Origin: Dissophora ornata
Lineage: Eukaryota; Mortierellomycota; Mortierellomycetes; Mortierellales; Mortierellaceae
Direction of reading: 5' to 3'
NCBI GenBank assembly: GCA_025201705.1
Contig: MU616844.1
Location: 2,533 to 37,057 of the forward strand
Length of the DNA stretch: 34,525 nt
The notes under the pieces were generated by a model that did no database searches, had not been told where the DNA came from, and saw nothing but the letters and a program-made list of their open reading frames with translations. The position numbers and the translations under genes are program-made. Positions 21,454-30,967 of this stretch are shown here, one piece after another (position 1 is the stretch's first letter; each line of letters begins with the position of its first letter).

Positions 21454-23917
21454 TTAGTCGACCTCCTCCATCTCGCTAGCCTCGACGACATCCTCGGCCT
21501 CGAGAGCGGGCATGTCAGAGGCAGTCTCCTCATCATCATCGATGGCAAGACCAAGCTTGATCATGCGGTGGATGCGGTCAGCAAAGGTATCGGTCTTCTC
21601 GATGCTGAAACCAGAGACAACAAGGGCAACGTCATACATCAACAAGGTCAAATCCTTAACGGTCTTGTCGTTCTTATCAGCCTCGACCTTGTGCTTGAGA
21701 GTCTTGATGATCGCGTTGTTGGGGTTCAACTCCAGCGACTTCTTCGAGGCCATGTACGAGGACATGGAAGAATCACGGAGAGCCTGGGCCTTCATGATAC
21801 GCTCCATGTTCGAGGACCAGCCATAGGCGCCGGTGACGAGAACGCAGGGGGACTCAGAGATACGGTTGGAGATCAAGACCTTCTCGACCTTGTCGCCGAG
21901 AATCTCCTTAATCTGGGCGCAGAGACCCTCGTAGGACTTCTCCTCGGCCTCGCGAGCAGCCTTCTCCTCCTCATCCTCCTCGAGCTCGAGACCCTCCTTA
22001 GTGACCGAAATCAACTTCTTGCCGTCGTACTCCTTGAGCTGGGTAACGGCATACTCATCGATGGGGTCGACCATGAAGAGGACCTCGAAGCCCTTCTTCT
22101 TCAAAACCTCGATGAAGGGGGAGTTCTCAACGGCGACGCGGGACTCTCCGGTGATGTAGTAAATGTTCTTCTGCTTCTCGGGCATGCGAGTGACATAGTC
22201 CTTGAACGAGGTCATCTCGTCCGAAGACTTGGTCGAGTGGTAGCGGAGCAAGTCAGCGAGCTTGTTGCGGTTCTGGGAGTCCTCGTGGACTCCGAGCTTG
22301 ATGTTCTTGGAGAAGGCCTCGTAGAACTTGGCGAAGTTCTCCTTGTCCTCGGCAATCTCGGCAAACATCTCGAGGCACTTCTTAACAAGGTTCTTGCGGA
22401 TGACCTTGAGAATCTTGTTCTGCTGGAGCATCTCACGGGAGATGTTCAAGGGAAGGTCCTCAGAGTCGACAATACCCTTGATAAAGTTAAGCCACTCTGG
22501 GATGAGGTCCTCGCAGTCGTCCATAATGAACACACGACGGACGTACAACTTGATGTTGTTACGCTTCTTCTTGGTCTCGAACATGTCGAAGGGAGCACGG
22601 CCGGGAACATAGAGGATGGCACGGAACTCGAGCTGACCTTCGATGGCGAAGTGCTTGACGGCCATGTGGTCACCCCAGTCGTTGGTGAGAGACTTGTAGA
22701 AAGCAGCATACTCATCGTTGGCGATGTCCTCGGGGTTGCGAGTCCAGAGGGGCTTGGTCTTGTTAAGCTCCTCATTCTCGATGGTCTTCTCCTTGATGGT
22801 CTTCTTCTTCTTCTCCTTCTTGTCGTCCTCATCTTCGATCTCCTCGATCTTGGATTCGCCCTCCTTGACCTCCTCCTCCTCATCGTCCTCGACCTCCTTC
22901 TCGACCTCCTTCTCGACAGCGAGCTGGATGGGGTAACCGATGAACTCGGAGTGCTTCTTAATGATCTCCTTGATCTTCTTCTCCTCGAGGTACTCCAACT
23001 GATCCTCCTTCATGTAGAGGCGCATCTCGCTACCGCGTCCCAAGGGCTCGTTGACGGTGTCGCGGGTGATGCTGAAGGAGCCGCCGGCAGCAGACTCCCA
23101 GATGTACTGCTCATCATCGTTGTGCTTCGAGATGACCTGAACACGCTCAGCAACCAAGAAGGCAGAGTAGAAACCGACACCGAACTGACCGATCATGGAG
23201 ATATCGGCACCAGTGCTGAGGGCCTCCATGAAAGCCTTGGTTCCGGACTTGGCGATGGTTCCGAGGTTGTTGACCAAGTCAGCCTTGGTCATACCGACAC
23301 CGGTATCACGGAGGATCAAGACTTTGTTCTCGCGATCGGGGGTGATACGAATGTACAACTCCTTCTGGGAGTCAAGCTTGGAGGGATCGGTAAGAGCCTC
23401 ATAGCGGATCTTGTCGAGGGCATCTGGTATTTTCAGTAGTGGTCAAGGTCAGTATTCAGGCAGAGACATGAATGAACCCCGTCGGATACAACGCATTAAT
23501 TGAAGTCAAGATGGCCCATTGGTACATACCGGAAGCGTTAGAAACCAACTCTCTCAAGAAAACCTCCTTGTTCGAGTAGAAGGTGTTGATGATCAAGCTC
23601 ATCAACTGAGAGATCTCAGCCTATAGGGATGAACAAAAATAATATGCAAGCGACAGTTGTCTGGTCAGGTGAATGTGCTTCCATACATCCACAGGAGCAA
23701 AGCATTCCTTTTCGTTCTGCAACGAGATCAGATCCCTCATTCTGCTTCTGTTGCCACTGAAAATAGACACGACAGCAACGAAGAGGGTCAGACACGAGCA
23801 GAACGTGGTGATGGCGTCGGTGTGTCTGCCACTGAAAGCGAGTATGAGTCCCTGGATCAAGTGGCGCGAAGGACATGAGTGCTGCTGTACCTGGAAAGAA
23901 AACGTCTCGGACGACAT
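21454..23917 (-). CDS. HSP90: cytosolic Hsp90 chaperone
   Basis: Three exons: 23917-23891 (nine codons, MSSETFSFQ), 23620-23530 and 23423-21454. The first intron is 270 bp, the longest in the window, and the second 106 bp. The product is 695 aa, the usual size. The GHKL ATPase domain shows [14 protein letters not shown] (catalytic Glu, Mg-binding Asn), [20 protein letters not shown] and [14 protein letters not shown] charged Glu/Lys linker follows (about residues 215-265), then the middle domain with [20 protein letters not shown] (catalytic-loop Arg) and the dimerisation domain. It ends in MEEVD, the TPR-cochaperone docking tail of cytosolic Hsp90. It folds kinases, receptors and other clients with Hsp70 and p23-type cochaperones. 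Codon use is strongly GC-ending (Leu CTC, Lys AAG, Glu GAG), as expected for very high expression. A heat-shock-element-like site lies about 115 bp upstream. Confidence 0.98.
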
Positions 23918-24029
23918 GGTGGTTGTGGATGAGGGAAAGAGAGAGGATAAGGGAAACAAAAGAGGGCCAGAGCCGCATATTATATGACCAACAGCACTCT
24001 CAACCGCGCCCTCGAGAAAAAAAAAAAGC

Positions 24030-24042
24030 TTCTAGAGGATTC
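24030..24042. promoter_or_regulatory. candidate heat-shock element upstream of Hsp90
   Basis: The site TTCtaGAggaTTC matches three alternating 5-bp HSE units (nTTCn, nGAAn, nTTCn) with one mismatch in the middle unit. A further GAA one base out of register follows (ctctGAAgg). It lies 113-125 bp upstream of the Hsp90 ATG, where HSF1 sites are expected. This is motif matching only. Confidence 0.5.
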
Positions 24043-24829
24043 TCTGAAGGCACGACAGAGAAGGACGTGATTGCTGTGTGCCTGGCGCATGTGGTGGTGC
24101 TTATTGTGGTTACGTGGATTAAGGGGTGTATCGCACGCCCTTTTACTGCTGGAATCAACTAGAAATCTCTGGCTGAGCAGGCACAACACCAAGCACTACC
24201 TTGCTTACTGACAAGCACTGTACAGGAGACAAGGCACACCATTACCTCTCACGACATGCCCGCCGAGAGTTTTACTTCTCCTTTGTTCCTTTCTTTTCAA
24301 CAACGGAAGGGTCTTGTACCTTGTCGCAATGACTGTTGCAAGGCTGATGTCCCTCTGTCTTTTTGAAGTCCTTGGGTAATATCACCAAGCTGCGATCGTT
24401 GACCCTTCTCAGTTCCTGCATCCTTTCACTGCTGCTGATATGGCTTTGGTTTTGCTGGCGACTTTGCTCAACTGCCTCCTTGCATTGGATGTCGTAAATA
24501 CTTGCTCACTCATTGACTGGCCTCGGTGGTCAATATCTCCAAGTTTCCAATCCTCAAGAGCAGATCAACTTTCCTCCCCTGCTCTGACGCAGATTTCACG
24601 CCAAGAACATCCGCTTTGCCATTTGAATAACTTTACAAATCCTGCTCTCTTCTTAACCCCCTCCCCCCCTCGAGTCGGCCAGAGCTGAGGATCTTCAAGG
24701 TGGCCTTCCATCTAGCCACAACCTCACTCTCAGATATGGATTTAATTCCTAGATCAATAAGGTTCGTGCTCAAGAGGAAGAGTATTAGTCGACGGGTTTT
24801 CCGGTCGACTGATTCTCCAGCCGACTTAA

Positions 24830-25411
24830 TTAAAGAACTGTGGATGCTTTTTGTCTGTCGATTGACATGGATGAGTTGGCGGAGCCTGAAACGCAAAAAA
24901 GGCCTATGATGTAGCACAGTCGACTGACGGCCGACTGGACAAGGACAATAGCCGACTGCAACCCCCTATCGGCCGGAAACCTTGTCTGCAGCTTGTGTAC
25001 ACGGGTGGTACTGGCAACACAGATTGCATTGAAGAGGATGACGATGACGATGGCGAGGATGATAAGAAGACATCGAAGACGAAGTGGCCATAGGCGAAAG
25101 CGACAGCCCCAGGCACACGAAACAGCGAGGTGGAGTGTCAGTCGAGCGGTCCATTGATAATCACTGCAACGAGAATCTAGGGAGGGGTTGAAATAAAAGC
25201 GAAAGAATTGGCCGCCTCTACTAATGCCGATGTCGTCCGACAGATCCAGATAATGGAGCTTAGACCCCAGCAATTTCTGTGTTGACTTGTTGGTTCCTAT
25301 TTTTTCGTATCTATCAAGATCCAAGCTGGACACGAAATTTCCAAAGGAGACATGTTCTTTACGTCGCCTTTTATCAAGCGCCCACATCAGTTGCTTGGAT
25401 ATCACCAACAT
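24830..25411 (-). CDS. unrecognised open reading frame with a hydrophobic segment
   Basis: A 193-codon frame from the ATG at 25411. The first about 80 residues are charged and look protein-like (RRRKEHVSFGNFVSSLDLD, LHYLDLSDDIGISRGGQFF). A hydrophobic run follows (RCLLIILAIVIVILFNAICV), which could span a membrane, and then a Cys/Ser-rich tail. I recognise no family. The second half has unusual codons and may be an intron or non-coding sequence, so this may be a relic or chance frame. Confidence 0.22.
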   Translation of the reverse strand: MLVISKQLMWALDKRRRKEHVSFGNFVSSLDLDRYEKIGTNKSTQKLLGSKLHYLDLSDDIGISRGGQFFRFYFNPSLDSRCSDYQWTARLTLHLAVSCAWGCRFRLWPLRLRCLLIILAIVIVILFNAICVASTTRVHKLQTRFPADRGLQSAIVLVQSAVSRLCYIIGLFCVSGSANSSMSIDRQKASTVL

Positions 25412-25845
25412 GTTGAACACATATGAGCAGGCACGTCAAAAAAGGAAGGATTGACGGATTGGATACAGCGATGTGAGTGTCCGTCAACTGACGTTCGAAA
25501 TTGTCCTCTGTGTACCAAATATAAAATAGAGGTGTCGCATGCCATATAGAGCGCTTCTAAAGACCGCTATTATCGTACCATTTTCATCTTGGCAGATCCC
25601 GAAGTATCAAGTTGGTTTGTACCCGGCCCCGTGGGGTCCCGAAGGGGCTTTGGGGCTTTATTTAGAGCTTTATTTATATATAATGCTCTCAGCTTATATA
25701 ATAGCTGTTTTTCTCTCATCTTTATGTTGTCTGGTGGCCATTTGACAGCCCTAAGCGTTGGATTTCCCGAAGCATTGTGTGACTTGTCAGCGACATGAGG
25801 ACACTCACATTATGACCCGTGATTTCAAGCTACGTCCTCACTGTC

Positions 25846-26577
25846 TTAAAGAGTGGATGCGGGTGCGGGGATAGCCACCGAAAGGGGAAGAGTAGGCAGG
25901 GTGGTGGGGGATATGCGCGGCGATCTGCCTGGGGTGGTCAGTGTGCGTGGCCACTTGTCGTCAGCCTTGCCAGACGTAGCCTTGTGCAGCTTAAATTTGG
26001 CACTCGTCAGGTCACTGACCATGCGCGCCATGGCTTTGATCTGCTGCTGGAAGGCCAACAGCAGGGTAATCACCGTCAGGATCTCCGATGTGTTTGCTCC
26101 GTCCGTCTGCCACACAGTTGGGAAGGCGGCACTGCCCTCGCAAGTCAGCTGGAAGAATCGGCCGTGACGGTGTTGAAGACTGTAGAAAGCGATCGTGCCT
26201 GCCGAGATCCTCATGCCGTAGATGGCCAGCCTGTGGCGCACATCTGTTCTCGAGTTGCGACGAGTAAGGTCGAAGTAGTCCTTCATCATCTTGCCCAGTT
26301 TGACTGTATCCGTTATTTGCTTTTGTTCCTTGAGGGCCATTCTCGATCTTGGCCGCTTTCATGATTGCCAGCTCGTACGCCTTGGTGGCACTCTTGAAAA
26401 TGCCGTCCGCCTTGCGACCACACTGCTGCTTGACCAGCGGCGACGTCCACTGGTCGTTCTTCCGACGGGCCGATGCCTCATAACAGATCTCGCCCGGTTG
26501 GTACTTGGTCGCCTCGGGGACGTTGAAGATGTCGTTCAAGATGCCCCAGTGGTTACCGCCATACCGTGATATTCTCG
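25846..26577 (-). pseudogene. frameshifted relic of an unrecognised, probably repeated family
   Basis: Two adjoining minus-strand frames read as one protein with a frameshift. The upstream part (26577 down to about 26345) reads YGGNHWGILNDIFNVPEATK and CYEASARRKNDQWTSPL, ending KAYELAIMKAAKIE. A frame change at about 26340-26350 leads to MALKEQKQITDTVKLGKMMK, then RHRLAIYGMRISAGTIAFYS and a Pro/Thr-rich tail ending at 25846. No intron fits the switch, so one base is likely missing or extra. No enzyme motif is seen. A helical charged piece followed by a compact Gly/Tyr-containing piece, next to transposon debris, suggests a multicopy accessory family. The product name is unknown. Confidence 0.55.
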
Positions 26578-26719
26578 AGGGGCTAACTTACTAACTAAAC
26601 AACTCAGACTGAAGTCAACGAGAACAAGAGAGGGTTTTTATTGATGACTGGAACCAACAAGTCTTTTATAGTCCCTGCAGGTGCCGGTCACAAAAGACTC
26701 ACTAATCGTCGTAGGAATA

Positions 26720-27469
26720 TTAAGGGAGGTGCGATTCAGGTACGTTGTGCCTGAGCCCCACACCAGGTTGGAACAGCACACTCGTGCGCATAGCCGCCAA
26801 CGACTCGGGCTTGAGGTTGCTGCTGCCGCTGGTGTCGCTGCATTTCCTTGTTGAGCGGATTCGAGTCGATCTAGTGTTGCGTGAAGCTGACGACTGCACA
26901 TGATTGCTGCTGTCTGCTGGCGTCTCCTTGTGCTCCTCCTCTTCCTCGACGTTGGCTGCCGCCAAGAACGTGTCGACCATCTTCTCGACATCCGCCAGCG
27001 CCTCGATCACTATGTATTGTGCCTTGTGCTCTCCATCGAAAAACCGCTTGAGCTTGATCCACGTCTTCTTGATCGTCTTGATCGGTGCCGACGGATACTC
27101 TGATCTGATGTATGCAACAAACTCATCCAGTTCCACGCGCGGATCCATGCGTATTTCGACCACATATTCGATCGCCAATCGTTCCACGACAACTGTCTCT
27201 CTCCATAGACGATGTCGGTCAGCTTGACGGCCAGAGCTGCAGTCTATAGGTGGATAAATACAGGAAAGACGGATGTAACAGGCATAAATAACCCCACCTC
27301 TCCAAGCATACTGAAGAATCGTGGGTGACAACTCAAGCCTTACGTCTTCCTCGTCAACATCACCGACAAGCACGCGCTTGGCAGGGCGCAGTGATTCTTA
27401 AAAGTCACAAAGAACAAGTTGACGAAGAAGGGGGTTGGAGCGACTGTCAGTTACGCCCATGTTCTCCAT
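26720..27469 (-). pseudogene. interrupted gene of unknown family
   Basis: A frame opens at the ATG at 27469 (MENMGVTDSRSNPLLRQLVL), meets an in-frame TAA at 27400-27398, then continues in the same frame as ESLRPAKRVLVGDVDEEDVR and LELSPTILQYAW. The next part may contain an 87-nt in-phase intron ending CTATAG near 27247, or simply stay open. Then come VVVERLAIEYVVEIRMDPRV, ELDEFVAYIRSEYPSAPIKT, IKKTWIKLKRFFDGEHKAQY and IVIEALADVEKMVDTFLAAA, with a Glu-rich and Ser/Arg-rich tail ending in a stop at 26720. No family is recognised. A ctataaaag box and AATAAA (minus strand, about 26670-26630) lie between this and the relic downstream, so the two may be separate units, or the spacer may be a transposon terminal region. 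Confidence 0.5.
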
Positions 27470-27984
27470 AAAGGATGGGGTCGACTGTCTTCCATTATCG
27501 TCGAAGAACATGTTACCTCGACTGCAGTTGCTTCTTCCGATGCTCCCAGGGTTGTCTCTGAAGCCCCAAGGGCTTGCTCCGTTGTCTCCTTGTCGCCCAC
27601 TGACTTATGATTTTCGCTTCCGCATCCCGATCATCGTACATCAGTTGGACATGAAATAATCAGTCACGCTTTCGGTTAGCGCTTGATTTGGATCGCGTCT
27701 AACATTCGCGACTGTCGGTCAACCATTCTTGCATCACAGCTTTGCCACCATTCCGGTCGGATGGAATTAACTGTCGCCATCGAGGCACTACAACACACAA
27801 ATGCACCCCTACGCACCTCTGTTATACAGTGGGTCAATGGTAAAAAGTCCACTCTCCAGGTGGCTACTCGCCGATTAAACGGCACACTGGACCAGCATTA
27901 CAAGGTAATGGTGGTGCTCCGTGAGGGGAACAAAGTATGGCGTTGTGCACGGAAATCGAGGATTGAACGTGAGCAAAGTCCTCT
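27470..27984. other. no recognisable gene
   Basis: A 119-codon plus-strand frame runs from 27683 to 28042 and into the repeat array. It begins MIWIASNIRDCRSTILASQL and includes HTNAPLRTSVIQWVNGKKST. It has no recognised motif and ends inside repeat sequence, so I do not call it a gene. It could be a fragment of a mobile-element protein. Confidence 0.35.
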
Positions 27985-28890
27985 GTGGGTCCATGAGAGG
28001 CTCATTAGACCTGAGCTCGGGCGCTGGGGCTATGAGCAGTAGCGGGGTAACCCGCCTCTCCATATGACCTCTCCATGGTCTTTTGGCCATGTTGGTGCTG
28101 GATAATGGGCTGCTGCAATCGAGTTTGCTCCTTGGGTCCATGAGAGGCTTCATAACTGAGCTCGGGCGCTGGGGTATGTTGCAATAGTGGCACTTCGCAT
28201 TTGCGTTGACCACCTCTCCATATGACCTCTCCATGGCACTTGTATCATGGTGGTGCTGCATCTCGATTCAGCATTTGCTCTTCGTCAGTCTCGTGGGTCC
28301 ATGAGGGGCATTGGCGACAAGAAAGGTGGTGAAAAGTGACAACCCTCCATATGACCTCGTTCGTCCTCGAAACCTACTTCTCGCTGGGATGTGAGCAGGG
28401 ATCCATATCGCATTTCAGTGAAGAGATCAACTCCTTGGGTCCATGAGAGGCTTCATGAACTGAGCTCGGGCGCTGGGGCATGTTGCAATAGTGGCTCTTC
28501 GCACTTGCGTTGGCCGCCTCTCCATATGACCTCTCCATGGCTAGGGTTCGCCTTGACCCATGGTGGCGCTGTTGATCTTTGAACTGTTTTGCATCCGGTT
28601 TGTTCCTTGGGTCCATGAGAGGCTTCACGAACTGAGCTCGGGCGCTGGGGCTTGTTGCAATAGTGGGCCTTTGCATTGCGTTGACCACCTCTCCATATGA
28701 CCTCTCCATAACCTTGGGTTATGGTGGCGCTGTTTGGTCTTGCTGCATCTTCTTGCACTTGGTCGACTCCTTGGGTCCATGAGAGGCTTCATAGGCTTAG
28801 CTCGGGCGCTGGTAGCAGTAGTGGTCTTCATGGCATTGATCCACCTCTCCATACGACCTCTCCACTTCCTTCTAGTTGTGGTGGTGCTGC
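27985..28890. repeat. array of six diverged about 150-bp repeat units
   Basis: Units begin with gggtccatgagaggcttcat. The ccatgagagg core recurs at 27991, 28138, 28299, 28441, 28613 and 28778, giving spacings of 147, 161, 142, 172 and 165 bp. Each unit then has gagctcgggcgctgggg, a ttgcaatagtgg element in most copies and cctctccatatgacctctcc about 65-75 bp after the core. Between units lies a variable spacer that usually carries tggtggcgctg or tggtggtgctg. The opening ccatgagagg is nearly the reverse complement of the closing cctctccatgg, so a unit could fold back on itself. Unit 3 is the most decayed. Both strands carry short open frames with repeated peptides, but these change frame between units and do not look like one protein. 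Confidence 0.85.
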
Positions 28891-30435
28891 AAACTGGAGC
28901 CGTCTTTCGGGATGGCTATGGTGAACAGAAGTCTCCGCCCGGCTGCGGTTGTTTTCACCGCTGGGTGACTGGGACCACCATGTAGTTTGGGTTAATAGCA
29001 TCATGGGAGTTGTGCGGTTGTTGCTTTGAATTTGCTCCGCACTAACCATTACATATTTTTTTTTTCAGTTGTCAATACTTTCAAGTTTGTTTTTTGTTCA
29101 GCGTGGTTGTGGATGCCCGCGTTTCCTGCGATGCTCAGGCCGCGATTAGCAGCTTCTCCATTAATGCTAGGATGCTAGGAATTCAGCATTACTAGCATTA
29201 CCAGCATTACTAGCATTACTGAGCTTGTGAATGTGGACACTCATTCAATAATGCTGAATGACTCCCGACGCAGCCTTTTGTTTGTTGGTCCGCCAGCACT
29301 TTTCCAGCACTTGTCAGCAGTTTTCACCAGCTTTCCCGGTGCAAACTGAAGCCTGGTCCATGTTGCTCTGGACCTCCAGGGACGCGAGACCGAACTCAGG
29401 CTTGTGAGTTGGAAACTTTGCGGCTTGATCGTGGGCTCTGGAGGCGTTTGAATCTCTTGTGTAAAATATCAATGATTATGCTTGAAGGCGTTTTGAGCCA
29501 GAAATATCAGTCGGATCCATTGGAGTGGCGGTACTTGTCCACCATTGCCCGAATCTACCTCAGCATTCAGGCAATTTGAGTGATCCTGTAATTTCAGATG
29601 ATGATCTTGATCAACAGTACGGACGCGCTTTAAGCTGCATTCCTGAGTATGTAGTTCAATAAAATCCAGGACTTTGCATTGTATCCAAGAAATGTTGGCA
29701 GACGAGGGGAGGCAATGTCCACAAGAGCCTTCAACCATTGCAATACAGCTTCAGCGTCTTTCCTCTCTGGTATCTATCTTGATAAGGGACGAATACACGG
29801 CTATCACGGTAAACAACAGCTGCGACGCTCACACAGGGCCAAAACATGACACAAGAGAGAGAGGAGAGGTCCTCGCTGGACGAGCCGCCTTCATCTCCAG
29901 TCGATACCCGAAGACGCTCGTCCCCGGGTATGGCAGCAATGCTCGGAAGGCTCGACAAATACCGTAATATCCTCCCCAATATGTACTCCATGTGGTAATC
30001 ACGCAGTGAGAGCGTGTCGCACCTGCGAGGACGCCGGAAGTTCTGCGGGCACGCAGACCATACATTCTTGAAATTAGGTCTTTTGCGAGGGGTACCACAA
30101 CACAAACGTTGATCTTGGCGCAGTTGAAGGATGTCTTAAATAAATAAATAACCCAACTAAAGGACTCTATTCCAAATGCCAATCCTGTAGACAATGGTCG
30201 CCCCTTTTCAGGTGCTATTCTGTTCTGTCTCCAATTACGTCGGTATGTCTAATCAATCCTGTCTGTCCTTTATACCTGTCTCCGACTCATACATCCCAGG
30301 AATCGATGACATTGGACGATGATAGATTTAAAATGAAAGATAAAACAAAGGACCGTGATTATGTAGAGCTAGAATGATCCAGATTGCTGACAACTCCTCT
30401 GGGGGGGTTAGGGCTTCCGCTTTGCACCCGACTGC
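28891..30435. other. gene-poor spacer with an inverted repeat
   Basis: No gene is supported. Open frames on either strand (for example 29469-29738 and 29731-30194, minus) have no recognisable motif. The stretch includes a T11 run near 29055, the AGCATTAC minisatellite at 29184-29219, and a gggggggttagggc run near 30402 that is a single telomere-like word, not an array. Confidence 0.45.
29181..29259. repeat. inverted repeat around a 4 x 9-bp tandem repeat
   Basis: A perfect 11-bp inverted repeat (attcagcatta at 29181-29191, taatgctgaat at 29249-29259) flanks four copies of [c/t]agcattac (29184-29219). Just upstream, aatgctaggatgctagga carries the complementary word, so longer hairpins are possible. 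Confidence 0.75.
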
Positions 30436-30768
30436 CTAGAACTGACTCACGGGTATCTCATGTAGTCCATCGACATGGACACCTAACCGGCATAGCACAC
30501 ACTCGTCGACTCGTTCCTGACTGTCGGTCACATAGACAACGTTCAGGACCTTCATCTTGAGATCTCCAACGGTTGTCTGACCTGGCACAACTTGCTGATC
30601 TGACAGGAGTGAGTAGTGCACATAGTTGCCCGGCAAGCGGACAGAGATGCCTCGGATGGTTTCCTGCTGATATTGGAGGAGGTAGCCCAAGAACGACGGA
30701 GACGTCAGAGGCAGCGGCGACAGCGATTTTTGCTGTTCCGGTGAGAAGGCGATCAGTTTCGTTGTCAT
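30436..30768 (-). CDS. unrecognised 110-aa reading frame, possible first exon
   Basis: The frame starts at the ATG at 30768 and reads MTTKLIAFSPEQQKSLSPLP, FLGYLLQYQQETIRGISVRL, PGNYVHYSLLSDQQVVPGQT and LKMKVLNVVYVTDSQERVDE, then CVLCRLGVHVDGLHEIP. It looks protein-like, with a beta-rich pattern and one CxxC. A consensus donor (CCC|GTGAGT) falls directly after HEIP, so the real protein may continue in another exon. The nearest acceptor (ccccccag, about 30394) gives only nine more codons before a stop. I recognise no family. It lies divergent to, and about 200 bp from, the transposase relic, so it could be an accessory gene of that element or the start of a truncated host gene. Confidence 0.35.
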   Translation of the reverse strand: MTTKLIAFSPEQQKSLSPLPLTSPSFLGYLLQYQQETIRGISVRLPGNYVHYSLLSDQQVVPGQTTVGDLKMKVLNVVYVTDSQERVDECVLCRLGVHVDGLHEIPVSQF

Positions 30769-30967
30769 CTGTGGAGGTAGTAGGCGGTCTGGAACGGCTT
30801 TGGTGGTGCTGACTGGAGTTCTGTCTTGTGGTGATACGGAGGATGTGGTTATGGCTAAAAGAAAGAATGAAACAAAAAAATAGTGGCTGCGTCCCTGCTT
30901 TCAGCAGTCCTGGGCTACGTCATTCTTTTTTTTTTCAAAATTTATGTGATACGTTGTTCGAAAGAAG

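Larger units (their letters stand above)
23918..25845. other. Hsp90 5' flank, then gene-poor transition to repeat-rich DNA
   Basis: Close to 23917 this is the Hsp90 promoter (an A-run of 12 near 24018 and an HSE-like site at 24030). Beyond about 24,200 no conserved gene is visible. Recurrent cgact/gtcgact words crowd 24,790-24,960, and a short GC-rich stretch with GGCCCC...GGGG complementarity occurs at 25625-25650, followed by two gctttattta repeats. The core-gene composition stops here. Confidence 0.5.

Noticed and set aside
21568..23439. 623-codon open frame on the plus strand, antisense to Hsp90
   Set aside because: It is a mirror of Hsp90's biased codons (many GAG/CTC giving Leu/Glu-rich antisense) and has no conserved motif. 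Hsp90 on the other strand is unambiguous.
25819..26364. 181-codon plus-strand frame
   Set aside because: It is antisense to the frameshifted relic at 25846-26577, whose minus-strand peptides look far more protein-like.
27985..28890. Regular repeats with variable spacers look CRISPR-like
   Set aside because: Units are about 150 bp and diverged, spacing varies from 142 to 172 bp, there are no cas genes, and the genome is eukaryotic.
30400..30415. ggggggttagggc as a telomere repeat
   Set aside because: Only one TTAGGG word is present, so it is not an array and the window is not at a chromosome end.
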